Assembly (NCBI GenBank): GCA_937974135.1
Contig: CALJIH010000121.1
Span: 1 to 6,923 of the forward strand
Length of the DNA: 6,923 nt
Reading direction: 5' to 3'
DNA from: an uncultured Cocleimonas sp.
Lineage (GTDB): Bacteria > Pseudomonadota > Gammaproteobacteria > Thiotrichales > Thiotrichaceae
The position numbers and the translations under genes are program-made. Of this stretch, positions 1 through 6,792 are shown one piece after another. The stretch's first letter is position 1. Every line of letters starts with the position of its first letter. The notes under the pieces are model-generated. The model made no database searches and was not told the origin of the DNA. It was given only the letters and a program-made list of their open reading frames with translations.

Positions 1-1808
1 GGACCAAACTTTCATCTATGGAACGCGCATTATCTGAACAATCTCGAGATGTGAGTACGCTTCGTGGTTCGCTAAACGCGATGCAAAAGAAATTAGAATC
101 CTTGCAAGTAACTTCGCAACCAGTCGTTGCTTTAACAAATAATAATACAAATGATTCGGCAAAAACGCCTAAAAGTGGGGGGGTGTCTTTAGCGTTTAAA
201 CGCGCTAGAACCGCAACCGAGCAACAAGACTTTGCACAAGGCGATTGGAGTGTGAGTGGGCTGTCGAGCAATACAAAAACTTTAACACCATTAGTTTCTT
301 CCGATTCTATAGCCAGCCAAGTTCAAGATTACGTTTTAGAATCACTGATCACACGTGATCCAGATACACTCGAATGGTCTGGCCTAATAGCTAAAGACTG
401 GACAATCAGTGAAGACGGATTAATCATCACCTTTAATCTAAGAAATGACGTTTATTTCTCTGATGGTGAAGCATTAGATAGCAGTGATGTAGTGTTTAGT
501 TTTGATTTCATTATGAATGAAAAAATCCAAGCTCCTAGACATCGCGCTTATCTTGAAAAAATCAAAAGTGTTGAAGCCAATGGTCCACATCAAGTTATCT
601 ATACCTTCAAGGAACCCTATTTCGAGGCTTTTGATTTAGCTGGTGGCTTGCAAGTTATGCCCGAACATTTCTATAAAGAATATCTGGATACTCCACAGGA
701 ATTTAATGAGTCCAAAGGTATTTTGTTGGGAACAGGACCTTATAAATTAGCTGATCCTAAAGGCTGGACGCCTGATAATGGCAATATTGAACTAATGAGA
801 AACAATCGCTATTGGGGTGATGTACAACCTACTTATGATCGTATTTTATGGCGTGTCATCGAAAATGCCAGCGCGCGTTTAACCACCTATCGAAATGGCG
901 ATATCGATTCTTATGGCGCACGTCCTATTGAATATGAAAAACTGCAAAAAGATACACAAATCACCGATAAAAGTCAGCAGTTTGAATATATGCCGCCAGT
1001 TGTTGGGTATTCATACATCGGCTGGAATCAAGAGCGCAGTGGCAAACCAACCTTGTTTTCGGATAAGAAAGTTCGCCAAGCAATGACGTATTTAATCGAT
1101 CGTGATCGCGTCAATAAAGACATATTTTTAGGATATGCAGAGACCGCAATCAGTCCATTTAGTCCACGTTCTAAGCAGCACAATCCTGATTTAAGTCCGC
1201 GTCCTTACGACATTGAAAAAGGTAAAGCTTTATTGAAAGAAGCTGGTTTTGAAGATCGAGATAATAATGGCGTGTTAGAAAACGAAGCGGGCGAACCGTT
1301 CGAGTTTGAATTAACCTACTTCCAAGGTAATGAAGATACGCAACGCATGATTTTGTTAATGAAAGATCTGCTCGCTAAAGCTGGTGTAAAACTCATTCCT
1401 AGCCCACAAGAATGGCCGGTAATGCTGGAGCTTTTAGATAAAAAAGACTTCGCCGCAATTACTTTGGGTTGGACCAGTGGGATCGAAACCGATATTTACC
1501 AAATGTTCCATGGCTCTCAAGCGAAAACAAATGGTGATAACTTCATCAACTATAAAAGTGATGAGTTAGATAAGCTTATTGATGAGGCTCGCAAAACGGT
1601 TGATCCTGAAAAACGCATGCCAATTTGGCAAAAAGCCGAAGCGGTGATGCATGAAGATCAGCCCTACACTTTCCTGTTTCGTAGAAAATCCTTGGCATTT
1701 TTTGATAAACGTTTAAGTAATCTTAAACTCACCAAACTGGGTTTAAACAGTCGCTTTAAACCTCTGGAAGTTTACGTGCCAAAAACCATGCAAAAGTACA
1801 CTCAGTAA
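1..1808 (+). CDS. Extracellular solute-binding protein, family 5 (peptide/YejA-like), 5' end outside window
   Basis: Periplasmic binding subunit of a peptide-type ABC importer (SBP_bac_5 family), which captures substrate and delivers it to the two permeases encoded next. The frame is open back to the window edge (TKLSS precedes the Met at base 18), and that Met has no Shine-Dalgarno and no signal peptide. The real start, with its secretion signal, therefore probably lies upstream. Numbering from the base-18 Met, residues 1-30 look like an amphipathic coiled coil and 31-50 are an Asn/Thr-rich linker. Residues 52-58 (KSGGVSL) are encoded by a G7-containing repeat. The family-5 core runs from about 85 to 560, with family motifs at 121-151 (AKDWTISEDG, FNLRNDVYFSDGE), GTGPYKL (238-244), NNRYWG (262-267) and FSDKKVRQAMTYLIDRDRV (347-365). 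A DRDNNG calcium-like loop follows at 413-418. The stop lies 10 bases before the next start. Family is confident; the ligand (oligopeptide or other) is not determinable. Confidence 0.93.
   Translation, partial: TKLSSMERALSEQSRDVSTLRGSLNAMQKKLESLQVTSQPVVALTNNNTNDSAKTPKSGGVSLAFKRARTATEQQDFAQGDWSVSGLSSNTKTLTPLVSSDSIASQVQDYVLESLITRDPDTLEWSGLIAKDWTISEDGLIITFNLRNDVYFSDGEALDSSDVVFSFDFIMNEKIQAPRHRAYLEKIKSVEANGPHQVIYTFKEPYFEAFDLAGGLQVMPEHFYKEYLDTPQEFNESKGILLGTGPYKLADPKGWTPDNGNIELMRNNRYWGDVQPTYDRILWRVIENASARLTTYRNGDIDSYGARPIEYEKLQKDTQITDKSQQFEYMPPVVGYSYIGWNQERSGKPTLFSDKKVRQAMTYLIDRDRVNKDIFLGYAETAISPFSPRSKQHNPDLSPRPYDIEKGKALLKEAGFEDRDNNGVLENEAGEPFEFELTYFQGNEDTQRMILLMKDLLAKAGVKLIPSPQEWPVMLELLDKKDFAAITLGWTSGIETDIYQMFHGSQAKTNGDNFINYKSDELDKLIDEARKTVDPEKRMPIWQKAEAVMHEDQPYTFLFRRKSLAFFDKRLSNLKLTKLGLNSRFKPLEVYVPKTMQKYTQ
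171..190 (+). repeat. G7 dispersed repeat, copy 1 (inside binding-protein gene)
   Basis: This copy matches 20 of the 21 bases of the motif AAAAGT-G7-TGTCTTTT, the last T being replaced by A at 191. It is read in frame as Lys-Ser-Gly-Gly-Val-Ser-Leu at the junction between the Asn-rich linker and the solute-binding core. A perfect 12-bp palindrome, GCGTTTAAACGC, follows at 192-203. The motif has short complementary ends (AAAAG/CTTTT). The other copies are at 3255-3275 and, inverted, at 6770-6790. Confidence 0.9.
190..207. repeat. Palindrome abutting repeat copy 1
   Basis: GCGTTTAAACGC (192-203) is a perfect 12-bp palindrome. A wider pair, TAGCG (190-194) and CGCTA (203-207), also flanks the centre but is offset by two bases. 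It lies directly against the G7 repeat within the coding sequence. It may be chance, or the palindromic part of a REP-like unit, since copy 3 also has a palindrome directly beside it. Confidence 0.5.
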
Positions 1809-1818
1809 ACGTTAAATC

Positions 1819-3198
1819 ATGCTTGCTTATATTATACGTCGCTTATTATTGCTGATTCCAACTCTGTTGGGGATCACGCTAGTGGTGTTCTCGGTAATGG
1901 CGGCTGCACCTGGTGGCATCAGCGCACAATCGCTTACTGGCGGTTTAGATATGAAACCCGCTGAACGCAAAGCATTAGAGGATTATTACAATAAACGCTA
2001 TGGGCTAGACGACCCAGCGCCAGTGCAATATTTACGTTGGCTAAACAATATTTCGCCAATAGGCTTTGAATTAGACGATGAAAACGACTTTGGAAAATTT
2101 TCATTTACCAAAGGCAGTGATCTTGGGCAAAGCTTTAACTACGGTCGAAGTGTATCTGAGTTAATCAAAGAACGATTGCCTATTACCTTATTACTCAACG
2201 TAATAACCATTCCTTTGGTGTTTATCATTGCGATTGTAATCGGCGTAAAGGCAGCAACCGATCGGGGAGGACGGTTCGATGTCGCCTCCAGTGTTTCCAT
2301 GCTCGCGTTGTGGTCGATTCCCTCCATGCTTGCCGGTGTTTTGTTGATTGGTTTTTTTGCCAACGTGCAACATTGGCAATGGTTTCCCACCGCTGGACTT
2401 AGTGAACGCCAAGCTCTAGATATGACCTTTATGCCAACAGGTTTGAGTTATTTATCCGTATTCAAAGTGTTTTTGGGTGGATCAATTGGCGCAGCTATAA
2501 TGGTTAGTCTCGCTCTTTGGCATCAAAAATCTATTCGCGTTTTAATTGCTGCACTAATTGGTGCTGCTATCGGTTTTGCAATGTCAAATGCGCATCCTGA
2601 AACCTTAATGCTTAACCAAATTTTCTTACCGTTATTGGGAGCAGTGACTTTAGCCTTATTAGCTTGGACTGACTTCCCTATCTTCCGTATCGGTGGTTTG
2701 GGTTTGTTTGGAGTTGGCATCGGATTAACGTTTGCCTTTAATATGATCAGCGATCCATTCGTACGAGGCTTTCTATTTGATCGACTCTGGCATTTGGTAT
2801 TACCCGTAATTACCTTATCTTATGGTGGTTTTGCTTTCTTAGCCAAACTCACCAGAACTTCTATTCTAGAAAATTTACAAGCTGATTACGCGCGTACAGC
2901 TCGTGCCAAAGGAGTGAGTGAAGACGAAGTATTATGGAAGCATGTTTTTAGAAATAGCCTGATGCCTTTAATTACGGTAACTGCAGGACTCTTACCCGGT
3001 TTGATCTCGGGGGCGTTGATCGTCGAAACTATTTTCAGTATTGATGGCATGGGCAAACTCGCCATTGAAGCGGTTAAAGGTCGCGATAGAGAATTGATTT
3101 TATCGATCACATTAATCAGTGGTTTTTTAACCTTGATCGGCTATCTAATCGCAGACTTCTTATACACCATTGTTGATCCACGAGTTTCATATGAATAG
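1819..3198 (+). CDS. ABC importer permease, DppB/YejB-like, with extra membrane segments
   Basis: Inner-membrane subunit that, with the next permease, forms the translocation channel of the importer (binding-protein-dependent transport family, BPD_transp_1). The N-terminus MLAYIIRRLLLLIPTL is typical of DppB/YejB and fixes the start despite a poor ribosome binding site. It begins 10 bases after the binding-protein stop, so translational coupling is likely. The first membrane helix spans about 8-29, followed by APGG and a long periplasmic loop (about 32-115). Core helices start at about 120 (LPITLLLNVITIPLVFIIAIVIG, broken here as 120-132 and 133-142) and at 158-182. The EAA cytoplasmic loop that contacts the ATPase lies at 356-384 (DYARTARAKGVSED, then HVFRNSLMPL). 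The C-terminus DPRVSYE is typical. At 459 residues it is about 95 longer than E. coli YejB as I recall it, the excess being hydrophobic sequence at about 210-310. Confidence 0.93.
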   Translation: MLAYIIRRLLLLIPTLLGITLVVFSVMAAAPGGISAQSLTGGLDMKPAERKALEDYYNKRYGLDDPAPVQYLRWLNNISPIGFELDDENDFGKFSFTKGSDLGQSFNYGRSVSELIKERLPITLLLNVITIPLVFIIAIVIGVKAATDRGGRFDVASSVSMLALWSIPSMLAGVLLIGFFANVQHWQWFPTAGLSERQALDMTFMPTGLSYLSVFKVFLGGSIGAAIMVSLALWHQKSIRVLIAALIGAAIGFAMSNAHPETLMLNQIFLPLLGAVTLALLAWTDFPIFRIGGLGLFGVGIGLTFAFNMISDPFVRGFLFDRLWHLVLPVITLSYGGFAFLAKLTRTSILENLQADYARTARAKGVSEDEVLWKHVFRNSLMPLITVTAGLLPGLISGALIVETIFSIDGMGKLAIEAVKGRDRELILSITLISGFLTLIGYLIADFLYTIVDPRVSYE

Positions 3199-3254
3199 TT
3201 GTCTAATGAATAGATATTTAATAAACAACGATCTTAGAATTGGCAAAACCATAA

Positions 3255-3275
3255 AAAAGTGGGGGGGTGTCTTTT
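3255..3275 (+). repeat. G7 dispersed repeat, copy 2 (at the start of the second permease gene)
   Basis: A full 21-base copy of AAAAGT-G7-TGTCTTTT, in the same orientation as copy 1, ends exactly one base before the ATG at 3276. It lies in the 77-base gap between the two permease genes. It supplies the only purine-rich sequence upstream of that ATG, so it appears to double as the ribosome binding site. It also contains a GTG (3267-3269) in frame with the gene. Confidence 0.92.
3261..3267 (+). promoter_or_regulatory. G7 tract acting as Shine-Dalgarno for the second permease
   Basis: Seven consecutive G lie 8 bases before the ATG at 3276. GGGGG can pair with the anti-Shine-Dalgarno CCUCC allowing one G-U pair, and the spacing is close to ideal. 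Nothing else in 3199-3275 resembles a ribosome binding site. This favours the ATG at 3276 over the in-frame GTG at 3267, which would have no Shine-Dalgarno in front of it. Confidence 0.6.
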
Positions 3276-4472
3276 ATGTCTAATACAAACGTTAAACATC
3301 GCTCATCAGGCTTTTTACGTCGTGTATTAAAACACACCTTTTCAGGTTGGGGTGCGAAAATAGGTTTAGTGTGGATTTCTATTCTCGCTTTCGCCGCAGT
3401 ATTTGCGCCATTCTTAGCCAATAGTATGCCGTTATTAGTGAGTTTAAATGGCGAAGTTAGTGCACCAATATTACGATACATCAGCGTTGAAGATATTGTA
3501 GTTTTAGCCGCCTTTTTTGCCTTAATTATTTTATTGTTAAGTCCTTTAAGGCATTCACTTAAAAATCTATTTTTATTCCTGATTATTATCATTGTAGGCG
3601 CCACTATAGTCAGTAAGCAGTTTGTTACCGAACAACAAAATGTCGTCTATTCAGACTTCCGTGAAGACCTAAAAAACACCAATTACGATTGGGTAATCAT
3701 GCCCCCTATTCCTTATGCACCGCAGGATTACTTACGCGATGCCAGCGCCACACCATTAGAAGCACCATTAGCAAATAAAGAATTTCCACACTGGATGGGC
3801 ACCGAAGAAAACGGCGGTGACGTCCTCAGCCGTATGATTCATGCCTCCCGAATTGCCTTGGGTATTGGGTTTATCGCGACTGGTATCGCGATGGTGATAG
3901 GGGTGATTTTGGGCGGCTTAATGGGTTACTTCTCAGGTATTGTAGATATGTTGGGGATGCGACTTGTTGAGATTTTTGAATCGATTCCGACCCTATTTTT
4001 ATTACTTATTTTTGTCGCATTTTTTGGTCGCAGCATTTACATCATGATGGTCATCATCGGCTTTACCAGTTGGTCTGGTTATGCCCGTTATATTCGTGCG
4101 GAATTCTTGCGCCTGCGTAAAATGGACTTTGTGCAAGCAGGTATTGCCAGTGGTTTACCTGTTCGTTCGATTCTTTTCAGGCATATGCTTCCTAATGGTA
4201 TTGCACCCTTATTGGTAGGGTTGAGCTTTGGCGTAGCCTCAGCAATTTTAGCTGAAGCCACTTTAAGCTTTCTAGGCTTAGGTTTAGTCGGCGCACCTTC
4301 GTGGGGGCAAATGCTCAATCAAGCGGTGCAATCCTCAACCTTTAATTGGTGGATGGCGATATTTCCAGGGGGTGCAATCTTCCTTACGGTATTTGCTTAT
4401 AACCTAATTGGCGAAGCACTACGTGATGCGATTGATCCACAACTAGCGAAGAAAGCAGGTGTGGTTGGATGA
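3276..4472 (+). CDS. ABC importer permease, DppC/YejE-like
   Basis: Second channel-forming inner-membrane subunit, partner of the preceding permease. The start at ATG 3276 (398 residues) is preferred because the G7 run sits 8 bases upstream; an in-frame GTG at 3267 would add three residues. After the first helix (about 29-48) there are two further hydrophobic stretches (71-90 and 96-113), and then a periplasmic segment. The family block HWMGTEENGGDVLSRMIHAS follows at 172-191. It precedes the transport core, with helices near 193-215, 235-250, 253-270, 306-335 and 360-380. The EAA loop is at about 274-307 (FVQAGIASGLPVRSI, RHMLPN), followed by EATLSFLGLGL (327-337) and DAIDPQL near the end. 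The last bases overlap the ATPase start as ATGA. As I recall it, E. coli YejE is about 341 residues, so the additional helices at 71-113 are the likely difference. Confidence 0.93.
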   Translation: MSNTNVKHRSSGFLRRVLKHTFSGWGAKIGLVWISILAFAAVFAPFLANSMPLLVSLNGEVSAPILRYISVEDIVVLAAFFALIILLLSPLRHSLKNLFLFLIIIIVGATIVSKQFVTEQQNVVYSDFREDLKNTNYDWVIMPPIPYAPQDYLRDASATPLEAPLANKEFPHWMGTEENGGDVLSRMIHASRIALGIGFIATGIAMVIGVILGGLMGYFSGIVDMLGMRLVEIFESIPTLFLLLIFVAFFGRSIYIMMVIIGFTSWSGYARYIRAEFLRLRKMDFVQAGIASGLPVRSILFRHMLPNGIAPLLVGLSFGVASAILAEATLSFLGLGLVGAPSWGQMLNQAVQSSTFNWWMAIFPGGAIFLTVFAYNLIGEALRDAIDPQLAKKAGVVG

Positions 4473-6163
4473 GTAAGGAGTTAAATAACAACTCGGCACC
4501 GGAAACCTTAGTTGAGATTAAAAATCTATCGACGCACCTAAACACGGGTAATGAAGTCATCAAAGCCGTCGACGGTGTAAGCTTAAACATCAAAAAAGGC
4601 GAAACTTTTTGTTTAGTCGGTGAATCTGGAAGTGGTAAATCGATGCTGGCTTTATCGATTATCCAATTACTGCCTGAAAAAATCAGTAGCCATCCGAGTG
4701 GCTCTATTCATTTTAATTGGCGCAAACAATCGGGATTCGGCATCGACCGCAAGGCGACGTATGAAAAAGTCGATATGTTGACTTTAGATGATGAACAGCT
4801 CTGTGATATCCGCGGTTCGCGTATTGCCATGATTTTCCAAGAGCCAATGACTTCACTGAATCCTGTGATTAGTGTTGGTGAGCAAATCATGGAAGCATTG
4901 CTTTTGCATCATCCAGACATGGCTGAGGAATCCGCCAAAGAACGGGCAATCAAAGCCATGCAAGAGGTGCATTTAAAGGATGCTGAAAGTCGCTTTGATA
5001 ACTTCCCACATCAACTCTCAGGTGGGCAACGTCAACGTATTATGATTGCCATGGCCTTAGCCTGTGAACCTGATCTGTTAATTGCTGATGAGCCAACAAC
5101 TGCCTTAGATGTAACCGTGCAAGCAGAAGTACTAAAACTCATGAATGAGCTACAAGAACGCAAAGGTATGAGTATTTTATTCATCACGCATGATTTTGGT
5201 GTAGTGGCGCAGGTGGCAGATAAGGTCGGCGTTATGAAGCACGGTAAACTAGTTGAATTTGGCGAAACCGAACAGGTGCTTAGAGATCCTGCGCACGATT
5301 ACAGCAAAAAACTGATTGCTTCTGTCCCTGAAAACTTAACCAAACGCGAAGTCGATAACGCCATAACCGAAGCGCTTGTTACCACCAAGAATCTAGATGT
5401 GTACTTCCCTATTCGCAAAGGCGTGTTAAAACGTGTGGTCGATCATGTACGCGCTGTTGATGATGTTTCGGTGGATATTCATCAAGGTAAGATTGTTGCC
5501 TTGGTGGGCGAATCTGGCAGTGGAAAAACCACCCTTGGACGCGCTATTTTACAATTACAAAAACCCACAGCGGGTAGTGTAAAAATATCAGGTCACGAAC
5601 TGGTTGGGTTATCGCAAAAAGAAATGCAGCCATGGCGCAAGAAGATGCAAATCTCTTTTCAAGATCCGCAATCGTCTTTGAATCCACGAATATTAATCGC
5701 AAAAACGATTACTGAACCGATGCAAGTTCACGGTATTGGTGACAGCGACGAAGAACGTATAGAACTCGCCGCAGAGGTCATGGAAGCAGTACAACTCGAT
5801 CGTGATTTCTTATGGCGTTACCCGCACGAATTTTCTGGCGGCCAACGTCAACGTATCGGTTTAGCTCGTGCCTTGGCATTGAATCCAGAGTTTATTGTCT
5901 GTGATGAAATCACCAGCGCTCTAGATGTATCGGTTCAAGCCGAAGTGTTGCAATTACTATTAGAAATCAGAAAACAACGCGATCTCACCTTATTATTTAT
6001 CACGCACAACATCGCTGTGGTTGAATATTTATGTGATGAAACTATCGTCATGAAAGCAGGCAAAGTGGTCGAACAAGGTCTCACTGCAGATGTATGTGGA
6101 AATCCACAAAATCCTTATACCCAAAAACTCATTGCAGCCGTTCCTAGGCTTAAAGCCGTTTAA
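4469..6163 (+). CDS. Fused double ATP-binding protein of peptide ABC importer (YejF/GsiA-like)
   Basis: Cytoplasmic ATPase that powers the importer. It has two full nucleotide-binding domains in one chain (564 residues), equivalent to DppD joined to DppF. Domain 1 has Walker A GESGSGKS (51-58), Q-loop Gln124, signature LSGGQRQR (183-190), Walker B LLIADEP with catalytic Glu208, and switch His241. It ends in an oligopeptide-type tail (DPAHDYSKKLIAS). Domain 2 has Walker A GESGSGKT (347-354), Q-loop Gln398, signature FSGGQRQR (455-462), Walker B with Glu480, and His513, with tail NPQNPYTQKLIAAVP. Both ATP sites therefore look intact. In domain 2 the usual DEPTSALD reads DEITSALD. Domain 1 has a longer region (about 72-110) between Walker A and Q-loop than simple DppD proteins. 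The ATG overlaps the permease TGA by 4 bases, indicating tight co-translation. Fusion plus gene order points to the yejABEF type. Confidence 0.95.
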   Translation: MSKELNNNSAPETLVEIKNLSTHLNTGNEVIKAVDGVSLNIKKGETFCLVGESGSGKSMLALSIIQLLPEKISSHPSGSIHFNWRKQSGFGIDRKATYEKVDMLTLDDEQLCDIRGSRIAMIFQEPMTSLNPVISVGEQIMEALLLHHPDMAEESAKERAIKAMQEVHLKDAESRFDNFPHQLSGGQRQRIMIAMALACEPDLLIADEPTTALDVTVQAEVLKLMNELQERKGMSILFITHDFGVVAQVADKVGVMKHGKLVEFGETEQVLRDPAHDYSKKLIASVPENLTKREVDNAITEALVTTKNLDVYFPIRKGVLKRVVDHVRAVDDVSVDIHQGKIVALVGESGSGKTTLGRAILQLQKPTAGSVKISGHELVGLSQKEMQPWRKKMQISFQDPQSSLNPRILIAKTITEPMQVHGIGDSDEERIELAAEVMEAVQLDRDFLWRYPHEFSGGQRQRIGLARALALNPEFIVCDEITSALDVSVQAEVLQLLLEIRKQRDLTLLFITHNIAVVEYLCDETIVMKAGKVVEQGLTADVCGNPQNPYTQKLIAAVPRLKAV

Positions 6164-6198
6164 TAAAATAGTTTTACCGATATCCAAAGCATCCCAAT

Positions 6199-6225
6199 TT
6201 GATAGCAAGCGTCTTGTTGTATAAA
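6199..6225 (+). promoter_or_regulatory. Possible weak sigma-70 promoter for the asparaginase-like gene
   Basis: TTGATA (6199-6204) and TATAAA (6220-6225) resemble -35 and -10 boxes, but the spacer is only 15 bases, which is shorter than optimal. The site lies in the 105-base gap between the ATPase and the asparaginase-like gene. No intrinsic terminator is visible before it, so read-through from the transport operon is equally possible. Confidence 0.35.
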
Positions 6226-6254
6226 CTCGTCTACACCAATGAAATAAAAACAGT

Positions 6255-6262
6255 AAGGGGAG
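6255..6262 (+). promoter_or_regulatory. Strong Shine-Dalgarno for the asparaginase-like gene
   Basis: AAGGGGAG lies 6 bases before the ATG at 6269. It is the most consensus-like ribosome binding site in the window and fixes the start of the following gene. Confidence 0.8.
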
Positions 6263-6268
6263 TGATAT

Positions 6269-6754
6269 ATGCAAATTAAATTATTTCTAACCGGCGGTAC
6301 CATCGACAAAAACTACAATGAACACAATGGCGAATTGAATTTTATTGAAACCCATATGCCAGAGTTACTAGCTGTGGGGAGGAGCAAATCCGATGTGTCT
6401 ATTCAACAACTGATGATGATGGATAGCCTTGATATGACTGAGGATGATCGAGATATCATTGTGAAAGCTTGTAAAACCACTAACTCAAAAAATATCGTAA
6501 TCACACATGGCACTGATACCATGGTTGAAACAGCGATTAAAATAGCTCATGAAAAATTAGACAAAACCATTGTATTAGTAGGAGCGATGATTCCCTATGT
6601 GTTCAAACACACCGATGCCAACTTTAATATGGGCTTTGCCTTAGCAACCGCACAAATTAAAAATCCAGGTGTGTATATCGCTATGAATGGCAAAGTGTTT
6701 GATTACGATAAAGTGTTTAAGAATAGAGAATTGGTTGAGTTTCAATCTATTTAA
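6269..6754 (+). CDS. Single-domain asparaginase-like protein (N-terminal catalytic domain only)
   Basis: Resembles the N-terminal domain of bacterial type I/II L-asparaginases, which hydrolyse asparagine to aspartate and ammonia. The first active-site motif is LTGGTID (7-13), with Thr11 as the nucleophile equivalent. ITHGTDTM (78-85) provides the Thr82-Asp83 pair, and VLVGAMIP (102-109) is also conserved. By alignment from memory with E. coli AsnB-type enzyme AnsB, Thr11, Ser53, Thr82, Asp83 and Lys151 match Thr12, Ser58, Thr89, Asp90 and Lys162. The ligand-binding Gln59 is replaced by Leu54 (MDSLDMT). The protein is 161 residues against about 330 usual, ending just after the catalytic Lys and lacking the C-terminal domain that completes the active site in the tetramer. 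The clean stop and good ribosome binding site argue for a genuine short family rather than a recent truncation. No signal peptide is seen, so it is probably cytoplasmic. The substrate is unproven. Confidence 0.87.
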   Translation: MQIKLFLTGGTIDKNYNEHNGELNFIETHMPELLAVGRSKSDVSIQQLMMMDSLDMTEDDRDIIVKACKTTNSKNIVITHGTDTMVETAIKIAHEKLDKTIVLVGAMIPYVFKHTDANFNMGFALATAQIKNPGVYIAMNGKVFDYDKVFKNRELVEFQSI

Positions 6755-6770
6755 CCGAAATAGTTAAATA
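6748..6770. repeat. AT-rich inverted repeat over the asparaginase stop codon
   Basis: TATTTAAC (6748-6755) and GTTAAATA (6763-6770) are an exact 8-bp inverted repeat around a 7-base spacer, and the TAA stop lies in the left arm. The stem has one G-C pair and no following T-run, so it is not a convincing intrinsic terminator. It abuts the inverted G7 repeat. Confidence 0.45.
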
Positions 6771-6790
6771 AAAGACACCCCCCCACTTTT
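6770..6790 (-). repeat. G7 dispersed repeat, copy 3 (inverted)
   Basis: A full 21-base copy, here reading AAAAGACA-C7-ACTTTT on the + strand, the exact reverse complement of copy 2. It begins 15 bases after the asparaginase stop. Copies 2 and 3 thus form an inverted pair bracketing the second permease, the ATPase and the asparaginase-like gene (3255-6790). It is followed at once by a long imperfect palindrome. Confidence 0.92.
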
Positions 6791-6792
6791 AG

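Noticed and set aside
895..1086. Short same-strand open frame inside the binding-protein gene.
   Set aside because: It is an out-of-frame shadow of a clear family-5 coding region, with no ribosome binding site and no recognisable product.
3199..3224. Internal promoter between the two permease genes (TTGTCT and TAATAA).
   Set aside because: Spacing is about 14 bases and the region is simply AT-rich, so the match is not better than expected by chance.
3218..3604. Antisense 128-codon open frame across the start of the second permease gene.
   Set aside because: It lies opposite a well-supported permease gene, is Lys/Asn/Ile rich with no recognisable domain, and part of it simply reads the G7 repeat backwards.
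6206..6218. Small CAAG-CGT-CTTG hairpin after the ATPase gene as a terminator.
   Set aside because: The stem is only 4 bp with no T-run, too weak to support.
171..6790. CRISPR array based on the three repeats.
   Set aside because: The copies are kilobases apart, in mixed orientation and in coding sequence, with no regular spacers or cas genes.
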